Notes under the pieces: model-generated
Told to the model about the DNA's origin: nothing
The model's input: the letters and a program-made list of their open reading frames with translations, nothing else
The model's database searches: none
In this document: positions 1 through 6,599 of the stretch, piece after piece
Layout: every line of letters begins with the position of its first letter
How positions within the stretch are numbered: the stretch's first letter is position 1
DNA from: a virus
Virus record (IMG/VR): IMGVR_UViG_3300026521_000232
Location: 1-41,326 of that record
DNA: 41,326 nucleotides
Reading direction: 5' to 3' (one strand)
Program-made: the position numbers and the translations under genes

Positions 1-451
1 CATCGCTAAATCTTGCACTATTACTTAAAAACTGAACTTGAGAATGAGTTCTAATCTGCTGGTATATGAAATAAGGTGCAATAGCTGTGTACGCTTTATA
101 GTGCGTAAAATCTACATATTTTAGAGCCTCATCTAAAATCATACCGAGATTTAAAAGCTCTCTTAAATTTGTGTGATACATATCCTCTTCATTGTGCGAA
201 AACCCAAATAGCTGGCTGAATCTATCTTGATTTAATTTGTTCAATCTATCAAAATCTACGATACACGGCACAAACGCAAATACAGATGATGCTCTTCTAC
301 CAAAACTCTCTTTTAATAGTCTTTCTGTTAGAGCGTTTGGTTTTTTGATGCCTTTATCTCTAACGACTTGGCAAACATCTGCCAAATATCTGTCAAGCTC
401 CTCACGCGTATTATCTTTCATCTCTTCAATTTTTTTAATTTTGTGGTCCAT
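1..451 (-). CDS. ThyX-like flavin-dependent thymidylate synthase, partial (cut by window edge)
   Basis: This is the N-terminal 150 residues of the gene seen whole at 32213-33010; the C-terminal part lies left of the window. The visible part includes the signature region IRTHSQVQFLSNSARFSD, which corresponds to the ThyX motif RHRxxSxNxxSxR but in altered form. The ATG overlaps the TAA of the upstream 80-residue gene (TAATG), so the two are translationally coupled. It differs from the second copy by only a few bases. The function is discussed at the complete copy. Confidence 0.65.
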   Translation of the reverse strand, partial: MDHKIKKIEEMKDNTREELDRYLADVCQVVRDKGIKKPNALTERLLKESFGRRASSVFAFVPCIVDFDRLNKLNQDRFSQLFGFSHNEEDMYHTNLRELLNLGMILDEALKYVDFTHYKAYTAIAPYFIYQQIRTHSQVQFLSNSARFSD

Positions 452-693
452 TATATTTCACCATCTTGCAGTCTTTTTATTGTTACGGTAGACATTAGAG
501 ACAATTCGCTCTCTCTTGCTTCAAGCTCATCTATCTTACCTCTAAGTTCCGACAATATCTTCTCAATATCATCATTTCTATTTCTAGATGTAGCAAATGC
601 TAATGATTTTCTACGCACATTCAACAGCTTTCTCTCTGTTACAACTTCACATAATTCACGATTAATTTTTCTGTATTCACCCTCAAGTGTCAT
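451..693 (-). CDS. Small charged coiled-coil protein, unknown function
   Basis: An 80-residue protein that I do not recognise. It is rich in Glu, Arg and Lys, and residues 1-65 have the spacing of a helical coiled coil (RKINRELCEVVTERKLL, then DDIEKILSELRGKIDEL). It lies between a 67-residue gene and the ThyX-like gene and overlaps the latter's ATG, so it belongs to the operon read from the promoter at 1353-1381. The second copy at 33010-33252 matches at only about 70 percent of residues, much less than its neighbours, so it evolves fast. A partner-binding or anti-host role is possible but unsupported. Confidence 0.75.
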   Translation of the reverse strand: MTLEGEYRKINRELCEVVTERKLLNVRRKSLAFATSRNRNDDIEKILSELRGKIDELEARESELSLMSTVTIKRLQDGEI

Positions 694-694
694 T

Positions 695-898
695 TTAATT
701 TCCTTTCTTGGTTACTTTGATGTGCCAAACATCATCTTTTTTAAGTTCTTCTCCAAATTCTAGCATCACCCCATCTACAATAAACTCTTTGTCTTTATTG
801 TAGTAGTGTTTTAGCAATGCTTCGTATGTTCCTCTTCCGTAAATGAATTTACCATCTTCATTTAAGAAAGATGGTATCATTTGCTTTGTGTTTTTCAC
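695..898 (-). CDS. Small early protein, unknown function (67 aa)
   Basis: I do not recognise this protein. The N-terminal half carries the phrase FIYGRGTYEALLKHYY and the C-terminal half looks like a small beta fold (FIVDGVMLEFGEELKKDDVWHIKVTKK). There is no membrane segment. It sits one base from the next gene of the early minus-strand operon. The second copy (33254-33457) differs at six residues. A good AAGGA-type ribosome site precedes the ATG. Confidence 0.75.
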   Translation of the reverse strand: MKNTKQMIPSFLNEDGKFIYGRGTYEALLKHYYNKDKEFIVDGVMLEFGEELKKDDVWHIKVTKKGN

Positions 899-913
899 TT
901 CTATCCTTTTCTT

Positions 914-1321
914 CTACTCAAAGCATAACGGCGTTACTATCACGCATGATTCATCGGCAATCTCTCTTTGTAGCTTTTTAGCTACGTCGATAACTCTTTT
1001 AATTCTATCTGCAATTTGCTTATTTAATGTTCCGATTTTATATCTTTCTTCTTTGAACTTCACATCTTGTGTTTTGTATGCGAATGACACAGTAACACGA
1101 CCTTCATCTAAAAAGTTTTTAGCGTGTTTATAATCCTTGTTGATAAAATCAAGTTTTGAAGTACCGTCTGAAAATTGTACTGGCTTATCATCGTCAATTG
1201 ATGCACCATCAACTACACTATTAACAATGTAATCAAATGTTGCCTCTTCATCGTTATGCCCAAGTATCGTAATCGCTCTAAACTCTTTGTTGTTCTCTAT
1301 TTTAATTTTAAATTGTTTCAT
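914..1321 (-). CDS. First gene of the early minus-strand operon, unknown function (135 aa)
   Basis: The function is not recognised. It is a soluble, mostly alpha/beta protein with a C-terminal helical stretch (residues about 95-125) and the ending VIVTPLCFE. It is the promoter-proximal gene: an AAGGATAAAAAATG start follows the conserved promoter at 1353-1381. The second copy (33458-33880) differs at roughly a third of residues and reads five residues further (WNKRI), because the stop codon is changed. Such rapid change next to nearly invariant genes suggests interaction with a variable host partner, which is inference only. Confidence 0.75.
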   Translation of the reverse strand: MKQFKIKIENNKEFRAITILGHNDEEATFDYIVNSVVDGASIDDDKPVQFSDGTSKLDFINKDYKHAKNFLDEGRVTVSFAYKTQDVKFKEERYKIGTLNKQIADRIKRVIDVAKKLQREIADESCVIVTPLCFE

Positions 1322-1352
1322 TTTTTATCCTTTTTTTGTTTTGATATGTGGT

Positions 1353-1381
1353 ATTGTATACTAATTATTAGTGTTTGTCAA
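1353..1381 (-). promoter_or_regulatory. Conserved phage promoter with spacer operator (copy A, minus)
   Basis: Reading the minus strand: TTGACA (1381-1376), 17-bp spacer, TACAAT (1358-1353), then the gene start at 1321. The spacer holds a perfect odd-centred dyad, ACTAATAATTAGT (1360-1372). The downstream sequence ACATATCAAAAC is also shared with the other promoters of this family. It drives the gene at 914-1321 and those behind it. Confidence 0.85.
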
Positions 1382-1398
1382 GAGTATTTTTAAATTTT

Positions 1399-1932
1399 TT
1401 AAAATCTTTTTATATTCATCTCAATTTTATGATTTTTTGGCGATATTTTTGCTTTCCACTTCTTCAAGAATATAGATTTAAGCACTTCCTCAAGCTCATC
1501 ACACTCAAGAAGTTCAAGCACGTACGACTCTGAGCCAATGCTCTTAATTACACTAAGCTCCCACTTCTCAAATAGCTTTTCGCCGTCTTTTTGTATGTAC
1601 TTTAGAGGGCTATGCACTCCTTTCTCAATCTCATTTTTAGCAATATTTCTAATTGCATTGAGCTTTTTTAGAATGCCTAAAGCATTATTTTCAATCGTTT
1701 TAGGCTTACTCTCATCGAACTCAATCTCTTTAAAACGCTTTGTGAGTATCGTGAACTTCTGTATTCCAGTATTGAACTTCAAGTCAATATGATTGATATT
1801 TTGCTTAATAAAGCCTACATATCTCTCAATATTTTTTACTTCACTCAGCTCTTTCCTAATATCTGCAACAATAAAAGTGCTTGATGTCTTAATATTAAGC
1901 ATCTCACACACGTATTCAATTAGTTCATTCAT
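1399..1932 (-). CDS. Unknown protein downstream of the replication initiator (177 aa)
   Basis: No family is recognised. The protein is mostly helical and charged, without membrane segments or cysteine motifs. It begins MNELIEYVCEMLNIKT, has a central stretch KLNAIRNIAKNEIEKGVHSPLKYIQKDGEKLFEKWELS, and ends in a basic tail. Its ATG overlaps the last codons of the replication initiator by 8 bases, so the two are probably co-translated, and a role in replication (for example helper of initiation or helicase loading) is a reasonable guess from position alone. The second copy at 33956-34489 differs at roughly ten residues. Confidence 0.75.
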   Translation of the reverse strand: MNELIEYVCEMLNIKTSSTFIVADIRKELSEVKNIERYVGFIKQNINHIDLKFNTGIQKFTILTKRFKEIEFDESKPKTIENNALGILKKLNAIRNIAKNEIEKGVHSPLKYIQKDGEKLFEKWELSVIKSIGSESYVLELLECDELEEVLKSIFLKKWKAKISPKNHKIEMNIKRF

Positions 1933-2692
1933 CTAACAACTCCACATCAACAAAATTCGTATTTGAAATGTTAACTCCACACACTTCATCTATAACACGC
2001 TTTCTACGCTCTGCATCTGTTTCGTACGTGTTAGTATTAGATTTTGTAGTTTTAGGCTCAAATAGCCCTTTATAGCCCCCAATTATACTATTCTCTACCA
2101 TTTCCATCTGTCTATCGTGCGAATACTTAGACAATTTATTTGCAGATAGAATTTTTCCTCTTTTAGAATACTTACTCCCTTTGTACTCACACCAAGCATT
2201 GTATGCTTCTATGTTTAGATTTTCAGGCAACTCAAAATCACCTCCAGTATTCGCCTTTTTTTTATTTATTTTTTTAGTATTATCTTTATTGCTATCGTCT
2301 TTATTGTTATTATCTTTATTATTAGTCTTTGATTTTCCTATATGCGTTTTACCTATATGGGATTTTCCAGTATAGGTTTTTTCTGATTTTTCATAATCTT
2401 CATTGTTCGGATATAGAATGTATACATTTTTCCCCATTTTCCCATCTTCACTTCTCTCTCTGTATCTAAGCAAGAATCCATTGTCTTCAAGCTCTTTAAG
2501 TCCAGTCGAAACTGCACTTTGACCGATTTTAAAGTGCTTTTCAATCTCAGACTGATAGAATGTCCAATCGTCGTCTTTGCTACATAAATATGCAAAAATT
2601 CCTATCGCTTTAGCACTAAGTGTTCCATCAAAAATCTCATTGGGGAGTATTGTAAAGTTTGTTTCTAACTTCTGCTTAACTCTATTTATCAT
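1925..2692 (-). CDS. Phage replication initiator / helicase-loader-like protein with N-terminal winged helix
   Basis: A 255-residue protein. Residues 5-95 form a typical winged helix-turn-helix (LSAKAIGIFAYLCSKDDDWT, then IGQSAVSTGLKELEDNGFL and a basic wing). Residues 105-150 are a low-complexity Gly/Lys/Asn linker. The C-terminal part (about 158-215) contains the pattern AYNAWCEYKGSKYSKRG and then MVENSIIGGYKGLFEPK, common at the end of phage replication proteins that recruit helicase. In the lambda O manner, the linker-coding DNA carries tandem 15-bp repeats beside an AT-rich run (2256-2383), a candidate origin. The ATG overlaps the stop of the 49-residue gene upstream (ATGA). Confidence 0.75.
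   Translation of the reverse strand: MINRVKQKLETNFTILPNEIFDGTLSAKAIGIFAYLCSKDDDWTFYQSEIEKHFKIGQSAVSTGLKELEDNGFLLRYRERSEDGKMGKNVYILYPNNEDYEKSEKTYTGKSHIGKTHIGKSKTNNKDNNNKDDSNKDNTKKINKKKANTGGDFELPENLNIEAYNAWCEYKGSKYSKRGKILSANKLSKYSHDRQMEMVENSIIGGYKGLFEPKTTKSNTNTYETDAERRKRVIDEVCGVNISNTNFVDVELLDE
2256..2383. repeat. Four tandem 15-bp iterons and AT-rich run inside the replication gene (candidate origin)
   Basis: Four adjoining 15-bp units lie at 2369-2383, 2354-2368, 2339-2353 and 2324-2338. On the coding strand they follow the form GGAAAATCCCATATA with variations, encoding the repeats GKSHI, GKTHI and GKSKT. They are flanked at 2256-2323 by almost pure A/T with runs such as TTATTGTTATTATC. Lambda-type origins have the same layout: iterons plus AT-rich DNA inside the initiator gene. 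The equivalent in the second copy is 34813-34940. Confidence 0.5.
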
Positions 2693-2838
2693 TTTAATTC
2701 CTCCAGTAGCTTTATAGCCATTTCTAAACGCTTTTGAAGCTGTTCTTTTTCATTAAAATCCTGAGGGAAGTTAAGCTTTTTACCGTAGCTTAGTTTAATT
2801 TGATGGTCGATTAATTCAACCCATTTATCGTGTGTCAT
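2689..2838 (-). CDS. Small protein upstream of the replication initiator (49 aa)
   Basis: A short open frame beginning MTHDKWVELIDHQIKLSYGK and ending KLLEELK. It has no recognised family, looks helical and is rich in Lys, Glu and Leu. Its TGA overlaps the ATG of the replication initiator (ATGA), the classic sign of coupling, and the coding sequence appears unchanged in the second copy (35246-35395), which supports it being real. It is the first gene transcribed leftwards from the divergent region 2839-3121. Confidence 0.65.
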   Translation of the reverse strand: MTHDKWVELIDHQIKLSYGKKLNFPQDFNEKEQLQKRLEMAIKLLEELK

Positions 2839-3121
2839 TTTTATTTTTTCGGTTATTTTTATTAAAGGAAGAATAGCGAAGCACCACCAAACGCAAATTC
2901 TTGAAGCCCTTTATCCAACACCCCAAAAAGGGTGCTGTGCGTCCAGTGGTGCTGGATAAAAAGCTCTTAACATAAAGTATTGATAGTGTAATTATACACA
3001 AAAAACTTTAATATACACTTAATATATATGTAATAATTATTATTTATTTTTTTAACAAAACTATTGACAAACGGTAATAATTAGTATATAATACGACATA
3101 ACAAACAAAAAAGGATAAAAA
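2839..3121. promoter_or_regulatory. Divergent intergenic region with foldable GC-rich segment and operators
   Basis: 283 bp without a gene between divergent operons. Bases 2880-2958 are strikingly GC-rich for this genome and can fold in several ways: AGCACCAC (2880-2887) with GTGGTGCT (2946-2953), ACGCA with TGCGT inside it, CACCC (2919-2923) with GGGTG (2930-2934), TCCAG (2942-2946) with CTGGA (2952-2956), and TATCCAACAC (2912-2921) with GTGCTGGATA (2949-2958, one mismatch). An AT-rich part follows, with a dyad GTGTA-ATTA-TACAC (2986-2999) overlapping a leftward TATAAT (2996-2991). The whole is nearly unchanged in the second copy (35396-35677). It could be an origin, a structured RNA or a switch region. 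Confidence 0.6.
3064..3092 (+). promoter_or_regulatory. Conserved phage promoter with spacer operator (copy B, plus)
   Basis: TTGACA (3064-3069), 17-bp spacer containing GGTAATAATTAGTA, TATAAT (3087-3092), followed by the shared sequence ACGACATAACAAAC and an AAGGATAAAAAATG start at 3122. It drives the plus-strand recombination and replication operon. It has the same architecture as the promoters at 1353-1381, 6039-6067, 29940-29968 and 30177-30205. Confidence 0.85.
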
Positions 3122-3577
3122 ATGGAACAACTTGAAAGACACGAAATTGACTTAATGAATAGAGAAAAAAGAGATTTGGATTTTACTGAAAGACTTAAAG
3201 AGTTCAAAGAGGATAAAGTCGTAGAGCTTAGTGAAGTATTGAAGCAAAATAGTGACATTTTAGGTGCAGTTGAAGAGTGCTGTGTTTTTGATGGGCAGGA
3301 CGTTGATGACAGTGATGTGTGTGACATTATTAGAGAGTCAGTCATTAGCGAACTCCCTTACCTTTTAACAACTGAGCAGATTGCTAAAAATATATCAATT
3401 TTGCTTAATGCTGGTGATAGAATTTGCGTTTTCAAAGGGCTTATTGAGCCATCTTTTTCAGTTCACTTTTTGAAAAATCTTGATGGTGAGTATGAGGTAT
3501 TTGAGTTTAACTCTACTGCTACGTTTAGTGATGTTGTTACGAAAATGAGTAAATACAAAAATGACAGACTTTATTAG
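3122..3577 (+). CDS. First gene of the recombination operon, unknown function (151 aa)
   Basis: Acidic soluble protein without a recognised domain. It has a charged helical N-terminus (residues 1-45), then a Cys-containing acidic stretch (EECCVFDGQDVDDSDVCD), then a more mixed C-terminal part. It lies directly behind the conserved promoter with a strong ribosome site and is followed, with 17 bases of overlap, by a 34-residue membrane protein. The second copy (35678-36133) differs at about 15 residues, mostly in the first two thirds; the last 45 residues are the same, apparently because they share an identical DNA block. Confidence 0.75.
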   Translation: MEQLERHEIDLMNREKRDLDFTERLKEFKEDKVVELSEVLKQNSDILGAVEECCVFDGQDVDDSDVCDIIRESVISELPYLLTTEQIAKNISILLNAGDRICVFKGLIEPSFSVHFLKNLDGEYEVFEFNSTATFSDVVTKMSKYKNDRLY

Positions 3578-3665
3578 AGATATGTTTGTCGTTGATGTTT
3601 TGTATATCGCACTTATTGTTAGTGCGATTATTTATATGAATATAAAAGGGTTAAAAGATGATTAA
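3561..3665 (+). CDS. Tiny single-pass membrane protein (34 aa)
   Basis: A short frame starting MTDFIRDMFVVDVLYIALIV and ending IKGLKDD. Residues 8-27 form one hydrophobic membrane segment, with charged residues at both ends. It overlaps the gene before it by 17 bases and the RecT-like gene by 8 bases, fills the gap between them, and appears unchanged in the second copy (36117-36221). These points support translation. The function is unknown; small early membrane proteins in phages sometimes act on host membranes or superinfection, but nothing here shows that. Confidence 0.55.
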   Translation: MTDFIRDMFVVDVLYIALIVSAIIYMNIKGLKDD

Positions 3666-4470
3666 TGAAGCACTTAGAGTAATTTGGGAAAAAAATAGCA
3701 AAATATCACAAAAGTTAAATGAAAATACTGAACTTATTAAAGCTAAAGTTAGTGAGTTTGAAAGCAATGGTCTAAGATATATTGATGATGACTATTATGT
3801 GTACAGGGGGAAAGGTGGAATAAAAATCCACGAAACCCCAAAGGGGGTTAAAAAGCGTATTGCACAAATAGCACACAAATATAATCTTAGCGTTGTCGTT
3901 ACAGATGGACTTTTCTACAAAGGTGATGAAATTTCGGTTGAGTCCGATGGAACAATCGAGGATATTAAGATTAAAAAAAACAGTAATGCACTCATAATGG
4001 GGGGTGATATTTTAGCACCTTACGCTATTGTTAGCGTATTTAAAGATAGTGTGATGATAACAAGAAAGCTTTTTATTGTTCCGAATGATGAATATATCGC
4101 TATTAAAAATATGGGGAGTGGAAATAAATTTCAAACGATGATGGCGTATAAAATGGTATATAAGCGTGTTTTAAATGGAATTTATTCACTTTTAGGCGTA
4201 ACGCTTGACAGGGTTGATGCAAAAATGATTGATGAGATGGCTGAGAATATGAGAGTAGACAATGAAAAAGAAGATGCGAGTGAAGAGATTGACACGTTAG
4301 TTGAGTCTGAGAAAATTATGGAAAATGTTGATTTGCTTGATGCTGAAAGCTTAGACGATGCAAGGAAGAATCTTATGCGACTGTACGCGTATGAAGTTGA
4401 TGCAGATAGAAAAGAAGAGCTTAAAAAAGCTGGTGTAAAAATTAAGGAGGCTATTGATGCAATTAATTAG
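3658..4470 (+). CDS. RecT-like single-strand annealing protein
   Basis: A 270-residue protein. The middle part reads like the RecT/Bet annealase core: APYAIVSVFKDSVMITRKLF (about residues 121-140), then KFQTMMAYKMVYKRVLNGIY (about 159-178), where the family has its conserved WKKM..K-type helix. The C-terminal 70 residues are acidic and helical. The gene directly before the YqaJ exonuclease supports this, since annealase and exonuclease pairs form the phage recombination module that acts on DNA ends and replication intermediates. The N-terminus is divergent, so the assignment rests on the core plus context. The start overlaps the 34-residue gene; the ribosome site is AAAAGGG. Confidence 0.6.
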   Translation: MINEALRVIWEKNSKISQKLNENTELIKAKVSEFESNGLRYIDDDYYVYRGKGGIKIHETPKGVKKRIAQIAHKYNLSVVVTDGLFYKGDEISVESDGTIEDIKIKKNSNALIMGGDILAPYAIVSVFKDSVMITRKLFIVPNDEYIAIKNMGSGNKFQTMMAYKMVYKRVLNGIYSLLGVTLDRVDAKMIDEMAENMRVDNEKEDASEEIDTLVESEKIMENVDLLDAESLDDARKNLMRLYAYEVDADRKEELKKAGVKIKEAIDAIN

Positions 4471-5314
4471 TGCAAAAAAATTAACTGGAGCCAAACGAAA
4501 CTTCAGAAAATATGAGATGGAAAACTTTGAAGATTTTTCTTTTAAAGATTATGAGATTATCGATAATGAAATTGAGGTGCATAAAGATGAGGAGAGCTAT
4601 TTGCTTGATGCAGTTTCAATTTTTAGAGATGAACAAAAAGAAAGACTTGAAGCTGAGTATAGAGTTAAAAATGTAATAAAAGTTAAAGACTCAACTCAAA
4701 ATCAGGGAACTAAAGAGTGGCTGAATGCACGAATGGGCATTGTTACTGCTTCAGATACACCCTTTAATAAAGATGGAAAAAAAATCCCATCTTTTGATGA
4801 ATATGTAGATAAAAAAGTTGCTGATAAAATCCTCTCAGAGATGGGAATTCAAAAGGAAAATTTCAAATCTGAAGCGATGGAACGTGGCAATGAACTGGAA
4901 CATTTCGCAATAAAAGAGTATAAAAAAATAACTGGTAATGAAGTCGTTGAGAAAGGTTTAGTTGTTGGAGAAGAACTCCCTATCGGTGCGAGTACAGATG
5001 GTATCGCAATAGATGAAAGCTTCAGTAAAGTCAATATTGAGATTAAGTCTGTAATTCTAAAGAATTACATAGCTGAACTAACAAGGGGAACACTGACTAA
5101 AAAATATTATGCACAAATGCAAACTCAAATGTTTGTGCTGGATATTGACGTTACCCACTTTTTAGTACAGTGTCAAGAAGTCGATACGTTCAAATTGATT
5201 ATTAGAGAAGTGCATAGAGATGAGGAGTTTATCTGTAACCTCATTGAAACACTCAAAGAGTTTGAAGTTGCATTTAATAGAAGATATAAAGAGGCTAAGG
5301 CTATGTTATGCTAA
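4457..5314 (+). CDS. YqaJ-family phage exonuclease (lambda exonuclease type)
   Basis: Digests one strand of duplex DNA ends to give tails for the annealase encoded before it. The motifs of the family are in order: GTKEWLNARMGIVTASD (residues 84-100), MERGNELE (141-148), GASTDG with catalytic Asp181, IEIKS with Glu195 and Lys197, and YYAQMQTQM with Gln220. ATG 4457 is chosen over TTG 4454 because AAGGAGG ends seven bases upstream. The gene overlaps the RecT-like gene by 14 bases and the next gene by 7. In the second copy (37013-37870) Arg143 of the ERGNELE motif is Cys. Confidence 0.85.
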   Translation: MQLISAKKLTGAKRNFRKYEMENFEDFSFKDYEIIDNEIEVHKDEESYLLDAVSIFRDEQKERLEAEYRVKNVIKVKDSTQNQGTKEWLNARMGIVTASDTPFNKDGKKIPSFDEYVDKKVADKILSEMGIQKENFKSEAMERGNELEHFAIKEYKKITGNEVVEKGLVVGEELPIGASTDGIAIDESFSKVNIEIKSVILKNYIAELTRGTLTKKYYAQMQTQMFVLDIDVTHFLVQCQEVDTFKLIIREVHRDEEFICNLIETLKEFEVAFNRRYKEAKAMLC

Positions 5315-5874
5315 CAGAAGATGAAGTATTGCACGTTATTGAGCTTATTGAAAATCATACTGCTCAATTAAGCACAAGTATGTTTAAGAATTTCTCCGAT
5401 GCACAAAAAGACAACATTAGAGAGTTCGACAAAGCGATTATCAAAAAACTAAAAAATAGAGAAGTGAAAAAAGTGCGAACTTCACAAGCGAATAAAGCAC
5501 TTCACGTTTACTTTGGGCTTGTAGCTAAAGCACTAAACGATGCTGGATACTCCGTCCAATACGTTCTAAACAAGAAGAAAAATGACAAAATTAAGAAAAT
5601 TCTTGATTTTGTTTTTGAAAAAACAAAGCTAAATATTGTAAAAAATGCTAAGGAGAAAATCCTAAACATTAATGATGTTGAAATACAGTGGACAATGGAA
5701 AATGTGAAAAGCTTGATTTGGAAACCAATCCAAGATGCACTTTTTGAGATAGGAACGACAACGAAACTGGACTCCAAAAAGATAGATGAAGTCTATAAAG
5801 TGTTAGATAAGCATCTATCGGAAAATTATGGAATTGAGAGTATCCCATTTCCAAATAAGGATTATTATGAATAA
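5308..5874 (+). CDS. Conserved phage recombination-module protein, function unknown (188 aa)
   Basis: The C-terminal half carries a pattern I associate with a widespread phage protein found beside recombination genes: IQWTMENVKSLIWKPIQDAL, then DSKKIDEVYKVLDKHLSENYGI, then IPFPN. The middle has QANKALHVYFGLVAKALNDAGY. The first third is helical. No catalytic motif is visible. It follows the YqaJ gene with a 7-base overlap and overlaps the next gene by 8 bases, so it is in the same coupled operon. The DNA appears identical in both copies (second copy 37864-38430). Confidence 0.7.
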   Translation: MLTEDEVLHVIELIENHTAQLSTSMFKNFSDAQKDNIREFDKAIIKKLKNREVKKVRTSQANKALHVYFGLVAKALNDAGYSVQYVLNKKKNDKIKKILDFVFEKTKLNIVKNAKEKILNINDVEIQWTMENVKSLIWKPIQDALFEIGTTTKLDSKKIDEVYKVLDKHLSENYGIESIPFPNKDYYE

Positions 5875-6034
5875 GTTAATTAGAGAGGCAAAAGAGGTAA
5901 ATATGGAGAACCGTAAAAAAGTAGATGAAGCGATTCAGAAAATAGGTTTTGCACTATTGTCAAGTAGAAATTTTACAGTAGCTCAGAAAAGAGCGTTGGA
6001 GGACGCTGTAAATTTATTGAAAAATATTAAATAA
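5867..6034 (+). CDS. Small helical protein (55 aa), unknown function
   Basis: Starts MNKLIREAKEVNMENRKKVD and ends DAVNLLKNIK; basic, helical and without known motifs. ATG 5867 is chosen because AAGGA lies eight bases upstream and the start overlaps the stop of the previous gene by 8 bases; Met13 (5903) with AGAGG upstream is an alternative. A conserved promoter begins a few bases after the stop, so this is the last gene of the first plus-strand group. The second copy (38423-38590) appears identical. Confidence 0.6.
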   Translation: MNKLIREAKEVNMENRKKVDEAIQKIGFALLSSRNFTVAQKRALEDAVNLLKNIK

Positions 6035-6038
6035 AGTA

Positions 6039-6067
6039 TTGACAAATAGTAATAATTATTATATAAT
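6039..6067 (+). promoter_or_regulatory. Conserved phage promoter with spacer operator (copy C, plus)
   Basis: TTGACA (6039-6044), 17-bp spacer containing AGTAATAATTATTA, TATAAT (6062-6067), followed by ACCACATATCAAGAC and an AAGGAAATAAAATG start at 6099. It drives the second plus-strand group, including SSB. Same family as the promoter at 3064. Confidence 0.85.
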
Positions 6068-6098
6068 ACCACATATCAAGACAAAAAAAGGAAATAAA

Positions 6099-6356
6099 AT
6101 GCAAAACGTATACCATTCTGAACTAATAAAAAACGCTATAAACATCTCTACTTTCAAGGGATTTGAACTTACAAATAGTAAGAACTTACAAACTTCAAAT
6201 ATCTCTCTTAAATTCAAATTTTCAAGAGATGAAGAGGTGGAAATTTTGTGTAACTATCACGGAAATTTCATATCACTAAAAGCATCTACTACAAACTTAC
6301 TTAACTCTAATCTTTTAAGATTTATTGAGATTAAAAAAGAATTAGGACTATCGTAA
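6099..6356 (+). CDS. Early protein of unknown function (85 aa)
   Basis: Starts MQNVYHSELIKNAINISTFK and is rich in Asn, Ser and Lys, with a likely beta-rich centre (NISLKFKFSRDEEVEILCNY). No recognised domain or membrane segment. ATG 6099 follows a good AAGGA site behind the promoter at 6039; longer readings of this frame would start inside the promoter and are discarded. The second copy (38655-38912) has one residue changed (Thr to Ile). Confidence 0.7.
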   Translation: MQNVYHSELIKNAINISTFKGFELTNSKNLQTSNISLKFKFSRDEEVEILCNYHGNFISLKASTTNLLNSNLLRFIEIKKELGLS

Positions 6357-6427
6357 TATTTACAGAGCGTTACTCATTGTAGCGTTCTATTAAGTGTTAA
6401 GTCACTAAAAATAAAAAAAGGATTAAA

Positions 6428-6598
6428 ATGAGAAAAATTGTAGTTTATGCACAGACAGGATACGCGTGCAGTCTGGTTGAGGAGATTGTTGAAATTGAAG
6501 ACAATGCAACAGAAGAAGAGATTAAAAATATTGTAAATGAAGTAATATTCGAATCGCTAATTGAGTGTGGTTACTATGAAAAAGAAGAGGAGGATTAA
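6428..6598 (+). CDS. DUF7167-like small acidic protein (56 aa)
   Basis: Reads MRKIVVYAQTGYACSLVEEI, then an acidic part ending CGYYEKEEED. The arrangement KxxVYxxTGYAGS, VEIxDDxTxEEI, then VIFESxIECGYYExEEE, resembles the short phage proteins grouped as DUF7167; the function of that family is unknown. It ends one base before the SSB start, so it is co-translated with SSB. It is clearly more divergent between the two copies (38984-39154) than the genes before it. Confidence 0.6.
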   Translation: MRKIVVYAQTGYACSLVEEIVEIEDNATEEEIKNIVNEVIFESLIECGYYEKEEED

Positions 6599-6599
6599 A

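Noticed and set aside
2324-2383. Tandem 15-bp units as a CRISPR array
   Set aside because: Units adjoin without spacers and lie in frame inside a coding region.
6039-6098. Twenty-residue N-terminal extension of the 85-residue early protein
   Set aside because: It would begin in the -35 box of the promoter at 6039-6067, so it cannot be translated from that transcript.
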